Origin: Carboxylicivirga fragile
GTDB lineage: Bacteria > Bacteroidota > Bacteroidia > Bacteroidales > Marinilabiliaceae
Direction: 5' to 3'
Assembly: GCA_025499625.1 (NCBI GenBank)
Contig: JAFMVD010000046.1
Location: 1-47,459 of the forward strand
Length of the DNA: 47,459 bases
Positions 18,629-27,377 of this stretch are shown here, piece after piece; position 1 is the stretch's first letter, and the number at the start of each line of letters is the position of its first letter. The notes below the pieces were generated by a model. The model ran no database searches, had not been told where the DNA came from, and was given only the letters and a program-made list of their open reading frames with translations. Position numbers and translations under genes: made by a program.

Positions 18629-18636
18629 TAACTTTG
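18629..18636 (+). promoter_or_regulatory. Candidate -7 box for the cold-shock gene
   Basis: TAACTTTG matches TAnnTTTG perfectly. The resulting leader would be about 115 nt, consistent with the long 5' leaders common on cold-shock mRNAs. The -33 element is not clear in the AT-rich sequence upstream. Confidence 0.45.
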
Positions 18637-18756
18637 TGCGCGAATAGCAAAAAATTAAGCTTTAGTTCCTTAATGATTTTGAAAGAGTTATCTTGTAACA
18701 GTCTTTAAATCTCAGGAGTAGGGATTGTTGGCAAGAATTAAAACAAAAAGTATAGA

Positions 18757-19200
18757 ATGGGTAAATCGCAAGAGACGTATAACAAGAAAGAAAAAGAAAA
18801 AAAACGACTAAAGAAACGTCAAGATAAGAAACAAAAGAAAGAAGAGCGAAAATCAAATGAGACTTCGAGCTTCGATGATATGATTGCCTACGTTGATGAA
18901 AATGGCAACATTGTGGATACTCCACCTGATGTAACTAAGAAAAAGGTTATTAATGCTGAGAGTATTGAAATAGGTGTGCCTAAACGTGTTGAAGAGGAAG
19001 TAGATCCTATTCGTAAAGGTCGCATTGACTTTTTTAATGAAGCAAAAGGATTTGGTTTTATTAAGGAACATGAAACCAATGAAAAGTTTTTTGTTCACGT
19101 TAATGGCTTACTAGAAGAGGTTGTTGAAAATGACGTTGTTCAATTTGAATTGGAGCAAGGAATGAAGGGACTGAATGCAGTACGTGTTAAGAAAGCGTAA
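18757..19200 (+). CDS. Cold-shock domain protein with charged N-terminal extension
   Basis: 147 residues. The C-terminal third (about 84-147) is a cold-shock domain with RNP1-like KGFGFIK and RNP2-like FFVHV, which binds single-stranded RNA or DNA. The N-terminus (1-35) is almost only Lys, Glu, Gln and Arg and probably binds nucleic acid or is disordered. It is followed by an acidic linker. Stand-alone CspA-type proteins are about 70 residues, so this is the extended form found in many Bacteroidota. It is a single-gene unit with a clear terminator at 19240-19275 and a long leader. A role in RNA chaperoning is inferred from the family. Confidence 0.9.
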   Translation: MGKSQETYNKKEKEKKRLKKRQDKKQKKEERKSNETSSFDDMIAYVDENGNIVDTPPDVTKKKVINAESIEIGVPKRVEEEVDPIRKGRIDFFNEAKGFGFIKEHETNEKFFVHVNGLLEEVVENDVVQFELEQGMKGLNAVRVKKA

Positions 19201-19239
19201 CAAAGCATTTTAAAATATTTGAACAAGAAATTGTTTAAC

Positions 19240-19275
19240 AAGCCAAATCGTATATTGTACGGTTTGGCTTTTTTT
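19240..19275 (+). terminator. Cold-shock gene terminator
   Basis: AAGCCAAATCG (19240-19250) pairs with CGGTTTGGCTT (19260-19270), with one G-U pair, and is followed by a T-run. Confidence 0.85.
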
Positions 19276-19302
19276 ATCAAAAATTGCAAGGATGTATGTA
19301 GG

Positions 19303-19341
19303 ATCGCATCTTTATTAAAGTTATTTACATAAAGATGCGAT
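19303..19341. repeat. 13-bp perfect inverted repeat
   Basis: ATCGCATCTTTAT (19303-19315) is matched by ATAAAGATGCGAT (19329-19341) around a 13-nt loop. It lies behind a complete terminator and about 140 bases before the GPP34 gene, with no T-run. It may be a regulatory site or leader hairpin of that gene. Confidence 0.6.
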
Positions 19342-19478
19342 TCTTAATAGATTAAGCTATTCTTTAATAGTGGAGTGCTCATATGTGAAAAAAAACTTTG
19401 CATAAATAGGGAGTATGTGATCCTGATGTTTAACTTTATACCTATCAGATAGTGTTTTAAATAAATAAAAATCAAACC

Positions 19479-20153
19479 ATGGACCTAACATTAACAGATG
19501 AATTAATGCTTTTAGCATTAGATGATGAGAAAGGAAATTTTGTTGCAGAGTCATTGGCTTTTACATATGCCTTAAGTGGGAGTATAATAATGGAACTAAG
19601 CCATAGAGATAAAATAGACCTTCGAGGGAAAGATGTTATAATAAAGGGATCAGGAAGAACGGGTGATGCTTTGCTGGATTCGCAACTTGAATTGATTCGG
19701 CAATCAAAGAAAGTTCGTAAAATAGATTATTGGATTGATAAAATTGGCGGGAAAGAAAGTGATATTATCGAAAATTCGATTGCTAAATTGGTTAAGAGTG
19801 GAATTCTGAGAAAAGAAGAAAAGAAATACCTATGGGTGTTTACATCAAAGAAATACCCAACTAGTAACCCGAAGGTTGAAAATCTATTGCGCGGGCGCTT
19901 GCTGGATGTAATCGAAAAAAATGCTGAACCATCTTTAAATGAGATCATGCTTATTAGTTTGGTTGATGCTTGTAGTTTGAATGTGGAAGTATTTGGTAAG
20001 GAAAAAGCGAAGAAATATAAGAAGAGGATTAAGTCGGTTATTGAAGAGTCAGGTGGTAATGCAGCCATTAACGAAGCCGTTAAAGAAATTCATGATGCAG
20101 TAATGGCTTGTCTCGTAATAATGATGACAACAGTTGTAATAACAAGCTCGTAG
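19479..20153 (+). CDS. GPP34 (GOLPH3/Vps74-like) family protein
   Basis: 224 residues without a signal peptide. The start MDLTLTDELMLLALDDEKG, the following helix YALSGSIIMELSHRDKI, and LDSQLELIRQSKKVRKIDYWI fit the GPP34 fold. The segment with LLRGRLLDVIEKN and MLISLVDACSL matches its later helices. Eukaryotic members bind phosphatidylinositol-4-phosphate on Golgi membranes; the function of bacterial homologues is not established. The hydrophobic C-terminal tail (VMACLVIMMTTVVIT) could be a membrane contact. The DUF4395 gene follows after 107 bases. Confidence 0.85.
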   Translation: MDLTLTDELMLLALDDEKGNFVAESLAFTYALSGSIIMELSHRDKIDLRGKDVIIKGSGRTGDALLDSQLELIRQSKKVRKIDYWIDKIGGKESDIIENSIAKLVKSGILRKEEKKYLWVFTSKKYPTSNPKVENLLRGRLLDVIEKNAEPSLNEIMLISLVDACSLNVEVFGKEKAKKYKKRIKSVIEESGGNAAINEAVKEIHDAVMACLVIMMTTVVITSS

Positions 20154-20260
20154 TTTTAAAATGTTGTTTTAATTCTAGAACATAAAGTGCTTCAAGATGT
20201 TGTCTTTAACGGAGTCGCTTTTTGATCTGCTTAATTAATCAAACCATAAATAGATAAACC

Positions 20261-20923
20261 ATGAGTAAAATTATCAAATTTGGAGAAGATGTTGAAGGGT
20301 ATTCTATCCCAGTTCTAAATGAAAGAGAAATTAGAGCAGGGGCAGGTATTTTATTTGTATTGATGTTTGTTGCCATATTATTGGCCATTTTGAAAGGTGA
20401 TTTCTTATTGCTGAAATATGCCGTAACTTTTTTCTTAGTCGACATCCTAATTCGTGTTATGATTAACCCAAGATTTGCACCAACCTTAATTATGGGGCGA
20501 CTGATTGTACGTAAGCAAACACCTGAATATGTGGGAGCTCAGCAGAAAAAGTTTGCCTGGGTTATTGGCATTATATTGGCGCTAACCATGTTTGTATTAA
20601 CAACGGTGATGAATACCTATAGTCCTATTACTGGTCTGATATGTATGATCTGTTTAATATTTCTCTTTTTTGAAACTTCTTTTGGTATTTGTATTGGCTG
20701 TAAGGTGTATGGTCTGTTCTATAGAGGTAAGGCACAATATTGCCCGGGCGAAATCTGTGACATGAAAACACGTCAGAATATTCAAAAGACTTCGTGGGTA
20801 CAAGTATTGATTGTATTGGCTTTTATTGCTTTTATTGTGGCCACAGTTATGCTATTTAATGATACTTTAAATGTAGCACCGCATAACTTGTTCAACCCTT
20901 CTGAGGGTTTGCCAACAGAGTAA
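20261..20923 (+). CDS. DUF4395-type integral membrane protein
   Basis: 220 residues with about four to five membrane segments (about 28-47, 48-66, 93-112, 118-140 and 183-203). The conserved FGICIGCKVYGLF and CPGEIC hold four cysteines, the mark of DUF4395 proteins, which are sometimes found near thiol or redox genes. The cysteine pairs could bind metal or exchange disulfides; this is not shown. It lies downstream of the GPP34 gene in the same direction. A strong hairpin at 20942-20974 ends the transcript. Confidence 0.8.
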   Translation: MSKIIKFGEDVEGYSIPVLNEREIRAGAGILFVLMFVAILLAILKGDFLLLKYAVTFFLVDILIRVMINPRFAPTLIMGRLIVRKQTPEYVGAQQKKFAWVIGIILALTMFVLTTVMNTYSPITGLICMICLIFLFFETSFGICIGCKVYGLFYRGKAQYCPGEICDMKTRQNIQKTSWVQVLIVLAFIAFIVATVMLFNDTLNVAPHNLFNPSEGLPTE

Positions 20924-20941
20924 TTTAAGATGTATAAAATA

Positions 20942-20974
20942 ACAGAGCTCCATTTCGGTTAAATGGAGCTCTGT
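20942..20974. terminator. Bidirectional terminator hairpin
   Basis: A 14-bp perfect stem, ACAGAGCTCCATTT with AAATGGAGCTCTGT, has a 5-nt loop between two convergent genes. The T-rich tract is better on the minus strand (TTATTTTAT). Confidence 0.75.
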
Positions 20975-20994
20975 GTGTATTTAGTGCGATAGGT

Positions 20995-23643
20995 TTAATC
21001 AATGATGTCGCTTATTGCAACCGTTTTTTGAGTGTGATCACTGTCGTAATCAAATACCATTTTGCCAGTCTTGCCATTTAAAGATATACTGTTCAGATCG
21101 TACCACATAAATGCTTTACCTACCTGAACACCATTTAGAAATTTAACTTGATAGCTTTCGTTGTTTTCTTTTGTAATTTGAATATTACTGTTGTTGTTAA
21201 TATTCATTGAAGCCAAGGCAATTTTATCTCCTTTGTAAGTTTCAATTTTAATGATGCCCGAATTATTTACTACAAATTGCATACGTAGTAGTCCTTCGTA
21301 TAACTTTGGGTTTCTCTTATAAAACTCAGGGTTATTCTTGTTTAGCAAATTCCTAACCGTTAATCCCGACATGCGTCCGCCATTTTGTGAAAGTAGCTTA
21401 AGTGTACTGAATAAGGCTACCATATGATTATCGAAAGCTTGGGATTGATAATCCTTCATGTACGACTCAATCTGATCTTCAGCACTAAACGATGCACTTG
21501 ATAAAGTTATGGGAACATCTTTAGTAAGGCCTTCAATCTCACCAACAATACCTCTTACTACTACCTCGTTATTGGAGTCGATAGTGATTTTAGAATCGAA
21601 TTTGATTTTATCAGTAGGAAATGAGAGTAAATCAATCTTTGTACCATCCGCTTTGTATTTACCATAGAAAGCCAGTTTTTTACCTTCAGGCGCTTTAAAA
21701 TCGATGTTCTCGTTTAAAAAGGCATGTGCATTATTTGAAATGCCTAATACAAGATGAGCCGATTCTTCACTTCTGGCTATGCTTTGGCGATTGATATTTA
21801 CAGAGCCCGAGTAATTAATTAGTGCATACACATTACCCTTTTTACCTACATTAAAGGCTTGTGTATAGCCAAGGTCTGAGCAGCGCACAGGTAGAAACCA
21901 TTCTAAATTGCCACCACCATCAAATGTAGCAAACCAAAGGTCACGTGTGCCTCCGTAGGCATCGTAAGTTTGCGAATCAATTGTTATTTGATCGGTATAC
22001 CAACCCGAAACCATGTATTTGCCATTTTCTGCCATCTGGCGTTCAGTAATAAAAAGCTTGCCTTCATTATCTTTCTCAATGGAGCGAGCTATCATTTGCC
22101 AGATATTATTCAGACGGCTATCATTGTTTATCTTGATAGCTATTGGAGTGTATTTTTCATATTCGGGCATTACAGAGCCAATGGGTGCGTTAATATAGGT
22201 TGGATCAGTAATGGTGTATTTACGGCCATCAACCATTACCGAATAACCTTCTACAGGCGTGCTAAACGAAACGGCGGCAGCCATATGGCTAAAGTAGGTC
22301 AGAGCAACCACATCTAAACCGAGTAAATCGTTAACTAATTTGGTAAATAGTACGGTTCGGTCTTCACAATCGGAGTAGGGATAATAAAATAATTCGTCAG
22401 GGAAAAACATCTTTTCCTTGTTAAACTGGTCACGATCCGTTTTGTACTCAAAGGAGTTGTGTAAATAATTTAAAAGGTAGCTAACCGCTTCTGTATCTGA
22501 TTTGCCGTTTAGATGAGGTTTAAGCCTCTGGTAAAGATCCTCTTTAACAAGGCCTGACATGGCAGCATTTAAATAAACTGAATTGTCAGTCTGGGGATAA
22601 CTTGCCAGGAAGGCCATGATTGTTTTATCCATTTTTAGCTCAATGGCCTCTGTTTCTTCTGGTAAAGTAGTTGTGCGAGTTACCGTATTGTCCGAATCAC
22701 TAAAATTTAGACTAAATGGTAGATGTAAATCAATTTGTTTGGTAGCACCGCCGAAATTCTCAGTGTAGGTGTAAATGTTTTTTTGACCTACACTTTTGTT
22801 TAAGATATAGTAATTAATGCCTTCTATGCTGTAGTAGGGTTTCTCGTAAACTTCTTGCATAAATGGTAATAATATGCAAAGTGTATTACCTGTATAACCA
22901 ATTTTTACTTGATAGCCAGCCTGATTTAATATAGCCCAACTCCATATCTCTTGGTTGTTGGCTGATTTGAAAAGTTTCTTAGCACTAGTATTGACCAATT
23001 GATATACGCCCCAGTCGTTTAGGTTTTTATCTTCGGCATAAGCCACAAGTGATTCAATGTATAGTTGGTAATAAGTTTGAGTAAAGTCGTCCCAGTAATT
23101 CGCAAATTCGTTAGGTTTAACCGATTTTAGAGAAAGGTTCTTCATGCGTTTATCAATGGACAAAGTTGCAGGAGAACCAAAAAAATCAATGTTTAAAGTT
23201 TCCTTATGTGCCAGAGCTTCTTCTGGTGTTCGTAGGATAGGTGCGATGGACAAGGCAGTGGTTTCTTGTAGAACAACATCCGGTTTTACAGCAGGCGGTG
23301 CAGTTGCGATCGTATTATCTTCAGGAACAGAATTGTCAACTACTGGTTCAAACTTAGGTTGATCCACAGGCTTCGGAATTTCAACTGGTTTGATTTCTAC
23401 TTCCTCTTGTTCTACTTCTTCAAATCCTTTTTTCAGATAGCGCTCAAATGCCGCATTCATTTTCTTCATGCGGGCATCGTAGGCTTCCATCATTTTTTTC
23501 TGTTTCTTGGCATAATCCGCATGCATTTTGTTGAGTTTGGCTTCATAAGCCTCATTCATTTTTTTGAATGGATCCTCTTCCTGCGCAATAATGGATGTGC
23601 TGAAAATGGAGAATGCCAAAAGTAACAATATATAAGCTTTCAT
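20995..23643 (-). CDS. Exported transglutaminase-like protein with coiled-coil N-terminus
   Basis: 882 residues. A signal peptide (1-20) is followed by a Lys/Met/Glu/Ala-rich segment (26-75, repeats such as KKMNEAYEAKL and KKMMEAYDARM) that should form a coiled coil, then a proline/acidic linker (80-130). A transglutaminase/papain-like core is supported by SDCEDRTVLFTKLVNDLLG (C426), FSHMAAAVSF (H453) and YTITDPTY (D480), the expected Cys-His-Asp order. The last 380 residues are beta-rich and unrecognised. Periplasmic or surface location and protease or amidase activity are inferred. It follows the SDR gene by 24 bases and is probably in its operon. Confidence 0.8.
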   Translation of the reverse strand: MKAYILLLLAFSIFSTSIIAQEEDPFKKMNEAYEAKLNKMHADYAKKQKKMMEAYDARMKKMNAAFERYLKKGFEEVEQEEVEIKPVEIPKPVDQPKFEPVVDNSVPEDNTIATAPPAVKPDVVLQETTALSIAPILRTPEEALAHKETLNIDFFGSPATLSIDKRMKNLSLKSVKPNEFANYWDDFTQTYYQLYIESLVAYAEDKNLNDWGVYQLVNTSAKKLFKSANNQEIWSWAILNQAGYQVKIGYTGNTLCILLPFMQEVYEKPYYSIEGINYYILNKSVGQKNIYTYTENFGGATKQIDLHLPFSLNFSDSDNTVTRTTTLPEETEAIELKMDKTIMAFLASYPQTDNSVYLNAAMSGLVKEDLYQRLKPHLNGKSDTEAVSYLLNYLHNSFEYKTDRDQFNKEKMFFPDELFYYPYSDCEDRTVLFTKLVNDLLGLDVVALTYFSHMAAAVSFSTPVEGYSVMVDGRKYTITDPTYINAPIGSVMPEYEKYTPIAIKINNDSRLNNIWQMIARSIEKDNEGKLFITERQMAENGKYMVSGWYTDQITIDSQTYDAYGGTRDLWFATFDGGGNLEWFLPVRCSDLGYTQAFNVGKKGNVYALINYSGSVNINRQSIARSEESAHLVLGISNNAHAFLNENIDFKAPEGKKLAFYGKYKADGTKIDLLSFPTDKIKFDSKITIDSNNEVVVRGIVGEIEGLTKDVPITLSSASFSAEDQIESYMKDYQSQAFDNHMVALFSTLKLLSQNGGRMSGLTVRNLLNKNNPEFYKRNPKLYEGLLRMQFVVNNSGIIKIETYKGDKIALASMNINNNSNIQITKENNESYQVKFLNGVQVGKAFMWYDLNSISLNGKTGKMVFDYDSDHTQKTVAISDIID

Positions 23644-23667
23644 GTTGATTTGTTTGAGGGGGTTTGA

Positions 23668-24705
23668 TTAAATAATCTTTTTTTCTAACATCTGTTCAAC
23701 CATATCTACTACGGTTGTTTCAAGTGGTGTATAGCTTAAGCCAAGTTCTTCTTTACTTTTGCTTGCATTTAATTTAAGCGTATAACCGACGTTTCGTTTT
23801 ATAAAATTAAACTTTAAGCCAAAAAGCCAGCCTAAGGCGTAGAGTATTATTTTAGGGGAATGACTTGTTGGAAGTTTAAATTTTCCTTCATAATTCTTAC
23901 GAATAAGATCAATGTATTCTAATACATTAATGGTGCTTTCAGCTAGTAGATGTCGACCCTCCGCTTTTTCATTTTCTAAAGCTAATAAATGGGCTGTGGC
24001 AACGTCACGTACATCAACAAAGCCAAACATGATATCAGGAGCTCCCATCGCGAACTTACCTGATAGAATATCTTTCATGAAACTAAGGCTTTCTGAATTT
24101 GATGTCTCCGATAGCGAAGGTCCCATGACAAAAGAGGGGTTAATAACCACTAGTTTCCAATCGCTTTGTGCATCATGTATTTTCCAGGCTTCTTTCTCAG
24201 CCGAAACCTTTGAAAAGGAGTAGGGCTGATGTTTAAGCGAACTGGAAGTATTAAATTGCTCTTCATTGAATTCGCTTAATCCTTGTTCCTGCATATCAAT
24301 GGTATCGCCATGTATGGCAGCAACACTTGATGTAAGCACTACCTTTTTAACTGTTTTTGATTTGCTTGCAGCGTTTAGTACATTACGAGTGCCTTCGATG
24401 GCAGGATCTATTAGATCCTTTTGAGCATCTTTAAAACGCAGGGTGAATGGAGAAGCAACATGCATAATAGCGGAGCAACCTTCGGCGGCATGATCAAATG
24501 AACCAGCTTCGAGCAAGTTGGCCTCGCATAATTCGAGCTTGCCTTTGCTTGTTAATGCAACTTGGCGTAGAGGTTCAATCTTACTGCTTGCATTTTTATT
24601 GCGTACACTCAATCGAACGGTATAGCCTTTATCCAGCAATTGCTTTACGATCCAAGCACCAACATATCCAGTGCCACCGGTAACTAAAACTGTCTTTTCC
24701 ATCAT
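23668..24705 (-). CDS. NAD(P)-dependent extended SDR, dihydroflavonol-reductase-like
   Basis: 345 residues. The Rossmann motif TGGTGYVGAWIV is near the N-terminus, followed by the arginine-containing RLSVRN turn. A VVLTSSVAAIHGD stretch holds the serine and YSFSKVSAEKEAW holds the catalytic Tyr and Lys. This is the extended SDR group that includes dihydroflavonol-4-reductase and cinnamoyl-CoA reductase relatives; in bacteria the substrates are mostly unknown aldehydes or ketones. The start could be the first or second Met, one codon apart. It is the promoter-proximal gene of a two-gene unit with the transglutaminase-like gene. Confidence 0.9.
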   Translation of the reverse strand: MMEKTVLVTGGTGYVGAWIVKQLLDKGYTVRLSVRNKNASSKIEPLRQVALTSKGKLELCEANLLEAGSFDHAAEGCSAIMHVASPFTLRFKDAQKDLIDPAIEGTRNVLNAASKSKTVKKVVLTSSVAAIHGDTIDMQEQGLSEFNEEQFNTSSSLKHQPYSFSKVSAEKEAWKIHDAQSDWKLVVINPSFVMGPSLSETSNSESLSFMKDILSGKFAMGAPDIMFGFVDVRDVATAHLLALENEKAEGRHLLAESTINVLEYIDLIRKNYEGKFKLPTSHSPKIILYALGWLFGLKFNFIKRNVGYTLKLNASKSKEELGLSYTPLETTVVDMVEQMLEKKII

Positions 24706-24756
24706 CTACTTTTTATAAGGTATAGAAAGATACGTGTTTTTGCGCTATCAGAAAAG

Positions 24757-24790
24757 AAAAAACCGGCTCCATAAGGAAACCGGCTTTCAT
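24757..24790 (-). terminator. Terminator of the sigma-factor operon
   Basis: On the minus strand AAAGCCGGTTTCC and GGAGCCGGTTTT pair with G-U pairs and one bulge, followed by a T-rich run. It lies just behind the outer-membrane protein gene. Confidence 0.65.
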
Positions 24791-24812
24791 ATAGATTTTG
24801 GGTAATGTTGTT

Positions 24813-25424
24813 TTAAATGCCGAATAATTTAAATCCTACTGAAAAAGTAAAGACGTCTGTTTTTTGTCCAATATCGTAGTTTGCAATATCAGAGATATCA
24901 GTTAAGCCCCATTCGTAACGAAAATCTGCTGTTAATCGCCAAAATTCAACGCCAGCTCCAGCTTGTAATGTCCAGTTAGTACTTTTGAAATCACTTTTTT
25001 CAAGACCTATAACATCGTCGAAGGATGTCTTAGACATCAGAGATGCAACGGGGCCAGCAACACCATATATTCTTGCAACTTTAAGGTCTATGATTTGAAG
25101 ATTAGCAAGTAAAGGAATATCCCAAGTGTGAAATGTTCCATTACCAGTAACAGTTGTTCCATTATTAATACTATACTGTGAATTTTTTTTCGCATAATAG
25201 ATTTCTGGTTGAAAGGATAGTCCACCTAGTAACCTAAGACGTCCATAGGCTCCAAATAAGAATCCACTCTTGGCTTCATTCTTTACTTCATCTCCAGTTG
25301 GAATATTTGATAGGTTAATTGAAGTAGAGTTAAAACCTGCCTTTAATCCAACTGCAATGCGATCTTGAGCTGAGGTGTTAGCAATGAATGCTACCAGTGC
25401 TATTAGGATAAATACTTTTTTCAT
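24813..25424 (-). CDS. Outer-membrane beta-barrel protein
   Basis: 203 residues with a signal peptide (1-19, ending NTSA). The sequence alternates polar and aromatic residues in strands typical of an eight-stranded PorT/OmpW-like barrel (VGLKAGFNSTSI, GFLFGAYGRLRLLGGLSFQPEIYYAKK, LQAGAGVEFWRLTADFRYEWGL, FTFSVGFKLFGI) and ends in a strand, as outer-membrane proteins do. The function is unknown. It is the last gene of a minus-strand run behind the ECF sigma and anti-sigma genes, 86 bases after the lipoprotein gene, so it may be a target of that regulatory pair. Confidence 0.8.
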   Translation of the reverse strand: MKKVFILIALVAFIANTSAQDRIAVGLKAGFNSTSINLSNIPTGDEVKNEAKSGFLFGAYGRLRLLGGLSFQPEIYYAKKNSQYSINNGTTVTGNGTFHTWDIPLLANLQIIDLKVARIYGVAGPVASLMSKTSFDDVIGLEKSDFKSTNWTLQAGAGVEFWRLTADFRYEWGLTDISDIANYDIGQKTDVFTFSVGFKLFGI

Positions 25425-25510
25425 AATGATCGATTATTTATTTTCTAATTTGAGTATTTCAGTATTAGGACAATTTGCTTGCTTGAAACACGTATGGTAT
25501 ATGAAAAGTT

Positions 25511-25963
25511 TTAGTTCTCGCTTGTTAACGGAGCGAGAATTTCGGAGGCTTCAAGAATAATATAATTGGATTCGTCAATGTATAAAAAGAACTTCGAATC
25601 ATCTTTTTGTATGTATGAGCTTGCCTTTTTTATGAGGGTAATAATGTAATAATCCCATTCAGAATCACAGCAGCTCACTGAGCAATTGTTACGTGTGAAG
25701 CGAACACTCCCTTTGGCATCTGCCTCATAACTACCATTGCATGTTTGCTCTTTTAGCTGTAATTCATATTGCCCTTGTTTATTAAATGAGAGCAGAATTG
25801 GGTTTGTTTCATTTGTTTCATCAAATGGGTAGGAGGGGGCAATGACTTCACTTATACTCCAATCATTTGAGAAATAGTGGGAGTTATCCAGTGGATCTTG
25901 TGTTTCGCAGGAAACTAGCGTCAGGGTAATGCTTACTAGGAATATGAGTTTTTTTAGAAACAC
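25511..25963 (-). CDS. Small hypothetical lipoprotein, lipocalin-like
   Basis: 150 residues starting with a lipoprotein signal whose lipobox LVSC puts the cysteine at 19. The mature part is beta-rich (WSISEVIAPSYPFDE, ILLSFNKQGQYELQLKEQTCNGSYEAD, VRFTRNNCSVSCCDSEWDYY) and resembles lipocalin-like domains common in Bacteroidota, but I cannot assign a family firmly. It contains a cysteine cluster (CSVSCC). It lies between the anti-sigma gene and the outer-membrane barrel gene. Confidence 0.7.
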   Translation of the reverse strand: MFLKKLIFLVSITLTLVSCETQDPLDNSHYFSNDWSISEVIAPSYPFDETNETNPILLSFNKQGQYELQLKEQTCNGSYEADAKGSVRFTRNNCSVSCCDSEWDYYIITLIKKASSYIQKDDSKFFLYIDESNYIILEASEILAPLTSEN

Positions 25964-26031
25964 AGTATTAAGAGTTGGTTAAGTTGCTATCAAATATAAG
26001 GGCATTTCCTGTAAAAATAAATAGCTCGTAC

Positions 26032-27324
26032 TTATTTTTCAGGAGGAATGAATCTTAAGCGCACCTTAACAGCATCTTGAATGGGAAGACCAAGGTTAGT
26101 TGCCGGCTTCCAACCGGAGCTTTCCTGAATTACACGAATAGCTTCCATCGAATAAATTTCACCAGGGCTTCGTTTTATGATTATATCTTTTATATAACCA
26201 AGTGGTGAAATGATAACACTAACAACAACGGTTTCCTTTTTTCCACTTCCATTTTTAGGATAGATTAAATTATCACTTAGTTCTTCAATGTATTTATCCA
26301 TCCCAACTATTGGTTCGGCAGGAATATACTCTTCGGCTTTTTTAATGGCCTCTTCATCAGTTTTTATGGTAATAACCTCACTTAAACTTATGTACTCTTC
26401 TTCCAGATTAAAAATTACAGAATCAGAACTACTTGAGTTTTTCTCAGATGTTATGTAGCCAACAAAACTAGCTGTAACAGGTTTGGAAGAATCGCGAGAT
26501 GGATATGATAGTTTGTATGCGCCATCGGTATTTGATATGGTGCTGTAATTAGTGCCTTTTACATTGATGCTTGCCCCAGCAACAGGTTCTTGGAAATCAT
26601 TTCTAACTTTCCCTTCAATGGTTCTAAGACTTTCGTTTGCTCCGGCATAACCACCATAAGCAGTTGCACCTCTCATGGTTCCAACTATTTCTTTATCTCC
26701 GTTGCTTGTTTCAGCTTTTTTTCGGCGCGACGTAAGGGTTGTAACACTATTTACGGGTGGCGATGATAACTTAGCTTGTTTGCTTTTTACTTGTGGAACA
26801 GCTATTAAAATTTCTTCTTCAGCATCCAATATTTCAAGCTCAATTTCCTCTTCCGAAACATTCTCAATACTTGCATTATTTATTGCAGGCGTTTTAGCTT
26901 TTGGGGCAGTGAAGTTCTTTTTTTCTACAGATTCAAGCTCAAGTGATTCTGGAGCTATTTCTTCTTTAGCAGCAGGTATTGCATTGTCAGAAACGTAAGT
27001 TGTTTTATCAGGCGTGAAAAGCACCAACACAGATACGATGCCCGCCACCAATAAAAGAGTGGCAGCAAATGCTATGGTATTTCTATTTATTAAATTGTAT
27101 TTTCTCTTTGTATGACTATTTAATTTTTGCTTTAATAAACTAAGATCTTGATTGATTTTTTTTTCGTCATATTGTTCAAAACCTTCCATGGCATCCGACT
27201 CAAAGGCATCATTTAATAAATTACGTTCAAAGGCATTTGAGTCCTTCGAAGACATCTTTCCTTTTATATATCGGAAGAATGTTTCAAGGTTATTTGCCTT
27301 TATATGTGAACGTTTTTTATTCAT
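26032..27324 (-). CDS. Anti-sigma-like membrane protein with carboxypeptidase-regulatory and TonB C-terminal domains
   Basis: 430 residues. The cytoplasmic N-terminus (1-75; FFRYIKGKMSSKDSNAFERNLL) looks like a zinc-less anti-sigma domain. One membrane span follows (about 85-105, TIAFAATLLLVAGIVSVLVLF), then an acidic linker. A CarboxypepD_reg-like beta sandwich (about 225-300, IEGKVRNDFQEPVAGASINVKG) and a TonB C-terminal domain (about 345-428, ending VKVRLRFIPPEK) face the periplasm. The architecture suggests that the periplasmic part senses an envelope or outer-membrane signal and controls the sigma factor encoded 53 bases upstream. This is inferred from domain order and adjacency. Confidence 0.8.
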   Translation of the reverse strand: MNKKRSHIKANNLETFFRYIKGKMSSKDSNAFERNLLNDAFESDAMEGFEQYDEKKINQDLSLLKQKLNSHTKRKYNLINRNTIAFAATLLLVAGIVSVLVLFTPDKTTYVSDNAIPAAKEEIAPESLELESVEKKNFTAPKAKTPAINNASIENVSEEEIELEILDAEEEILIAVPQVKSKQAKLSSPPVNSVTTLTSRRKKAETSNGDKEIVGTMRGATAYGGYAGANESLRTIEGKVRNDFQEPVAGASINVKGTNYSTISNTDGAYKLSYPSRDSSKPVTASFVGYITSEKNSSSSDSVIFNLEEEYISLSEVITIKTDEEAIKKAEEYIPAEPIVGMDKYIEELSDNLIYPKNGSGKKETVVVSVIISPLGYIKDIIIKRSPGEIYSMEAIRVIQESSGWKPATNLGLPIQDAVKVRLRFIPPEK

Positions 27325-27351
27325 GTGTCTATGTTGTTGCTTTCATTTGCC

Positions 27352-27369
27352 TCCCGATAGCTATCGGGA
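27352..27369. repeat. 18-bp perfect palindrome TCCCGATAGCTATCGGGA
   Basis: A perfect palindrome with no loop, in the 53-bp gap between the sigma and anti-sigma genes. It resembles short palindromes that recur in Bacteroidota intergenic regions. It could attenuate read-through or be a protein site; no T-run follows. Confidence 0.7.
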
Positions 27370-27377
27370 TGTAACTC

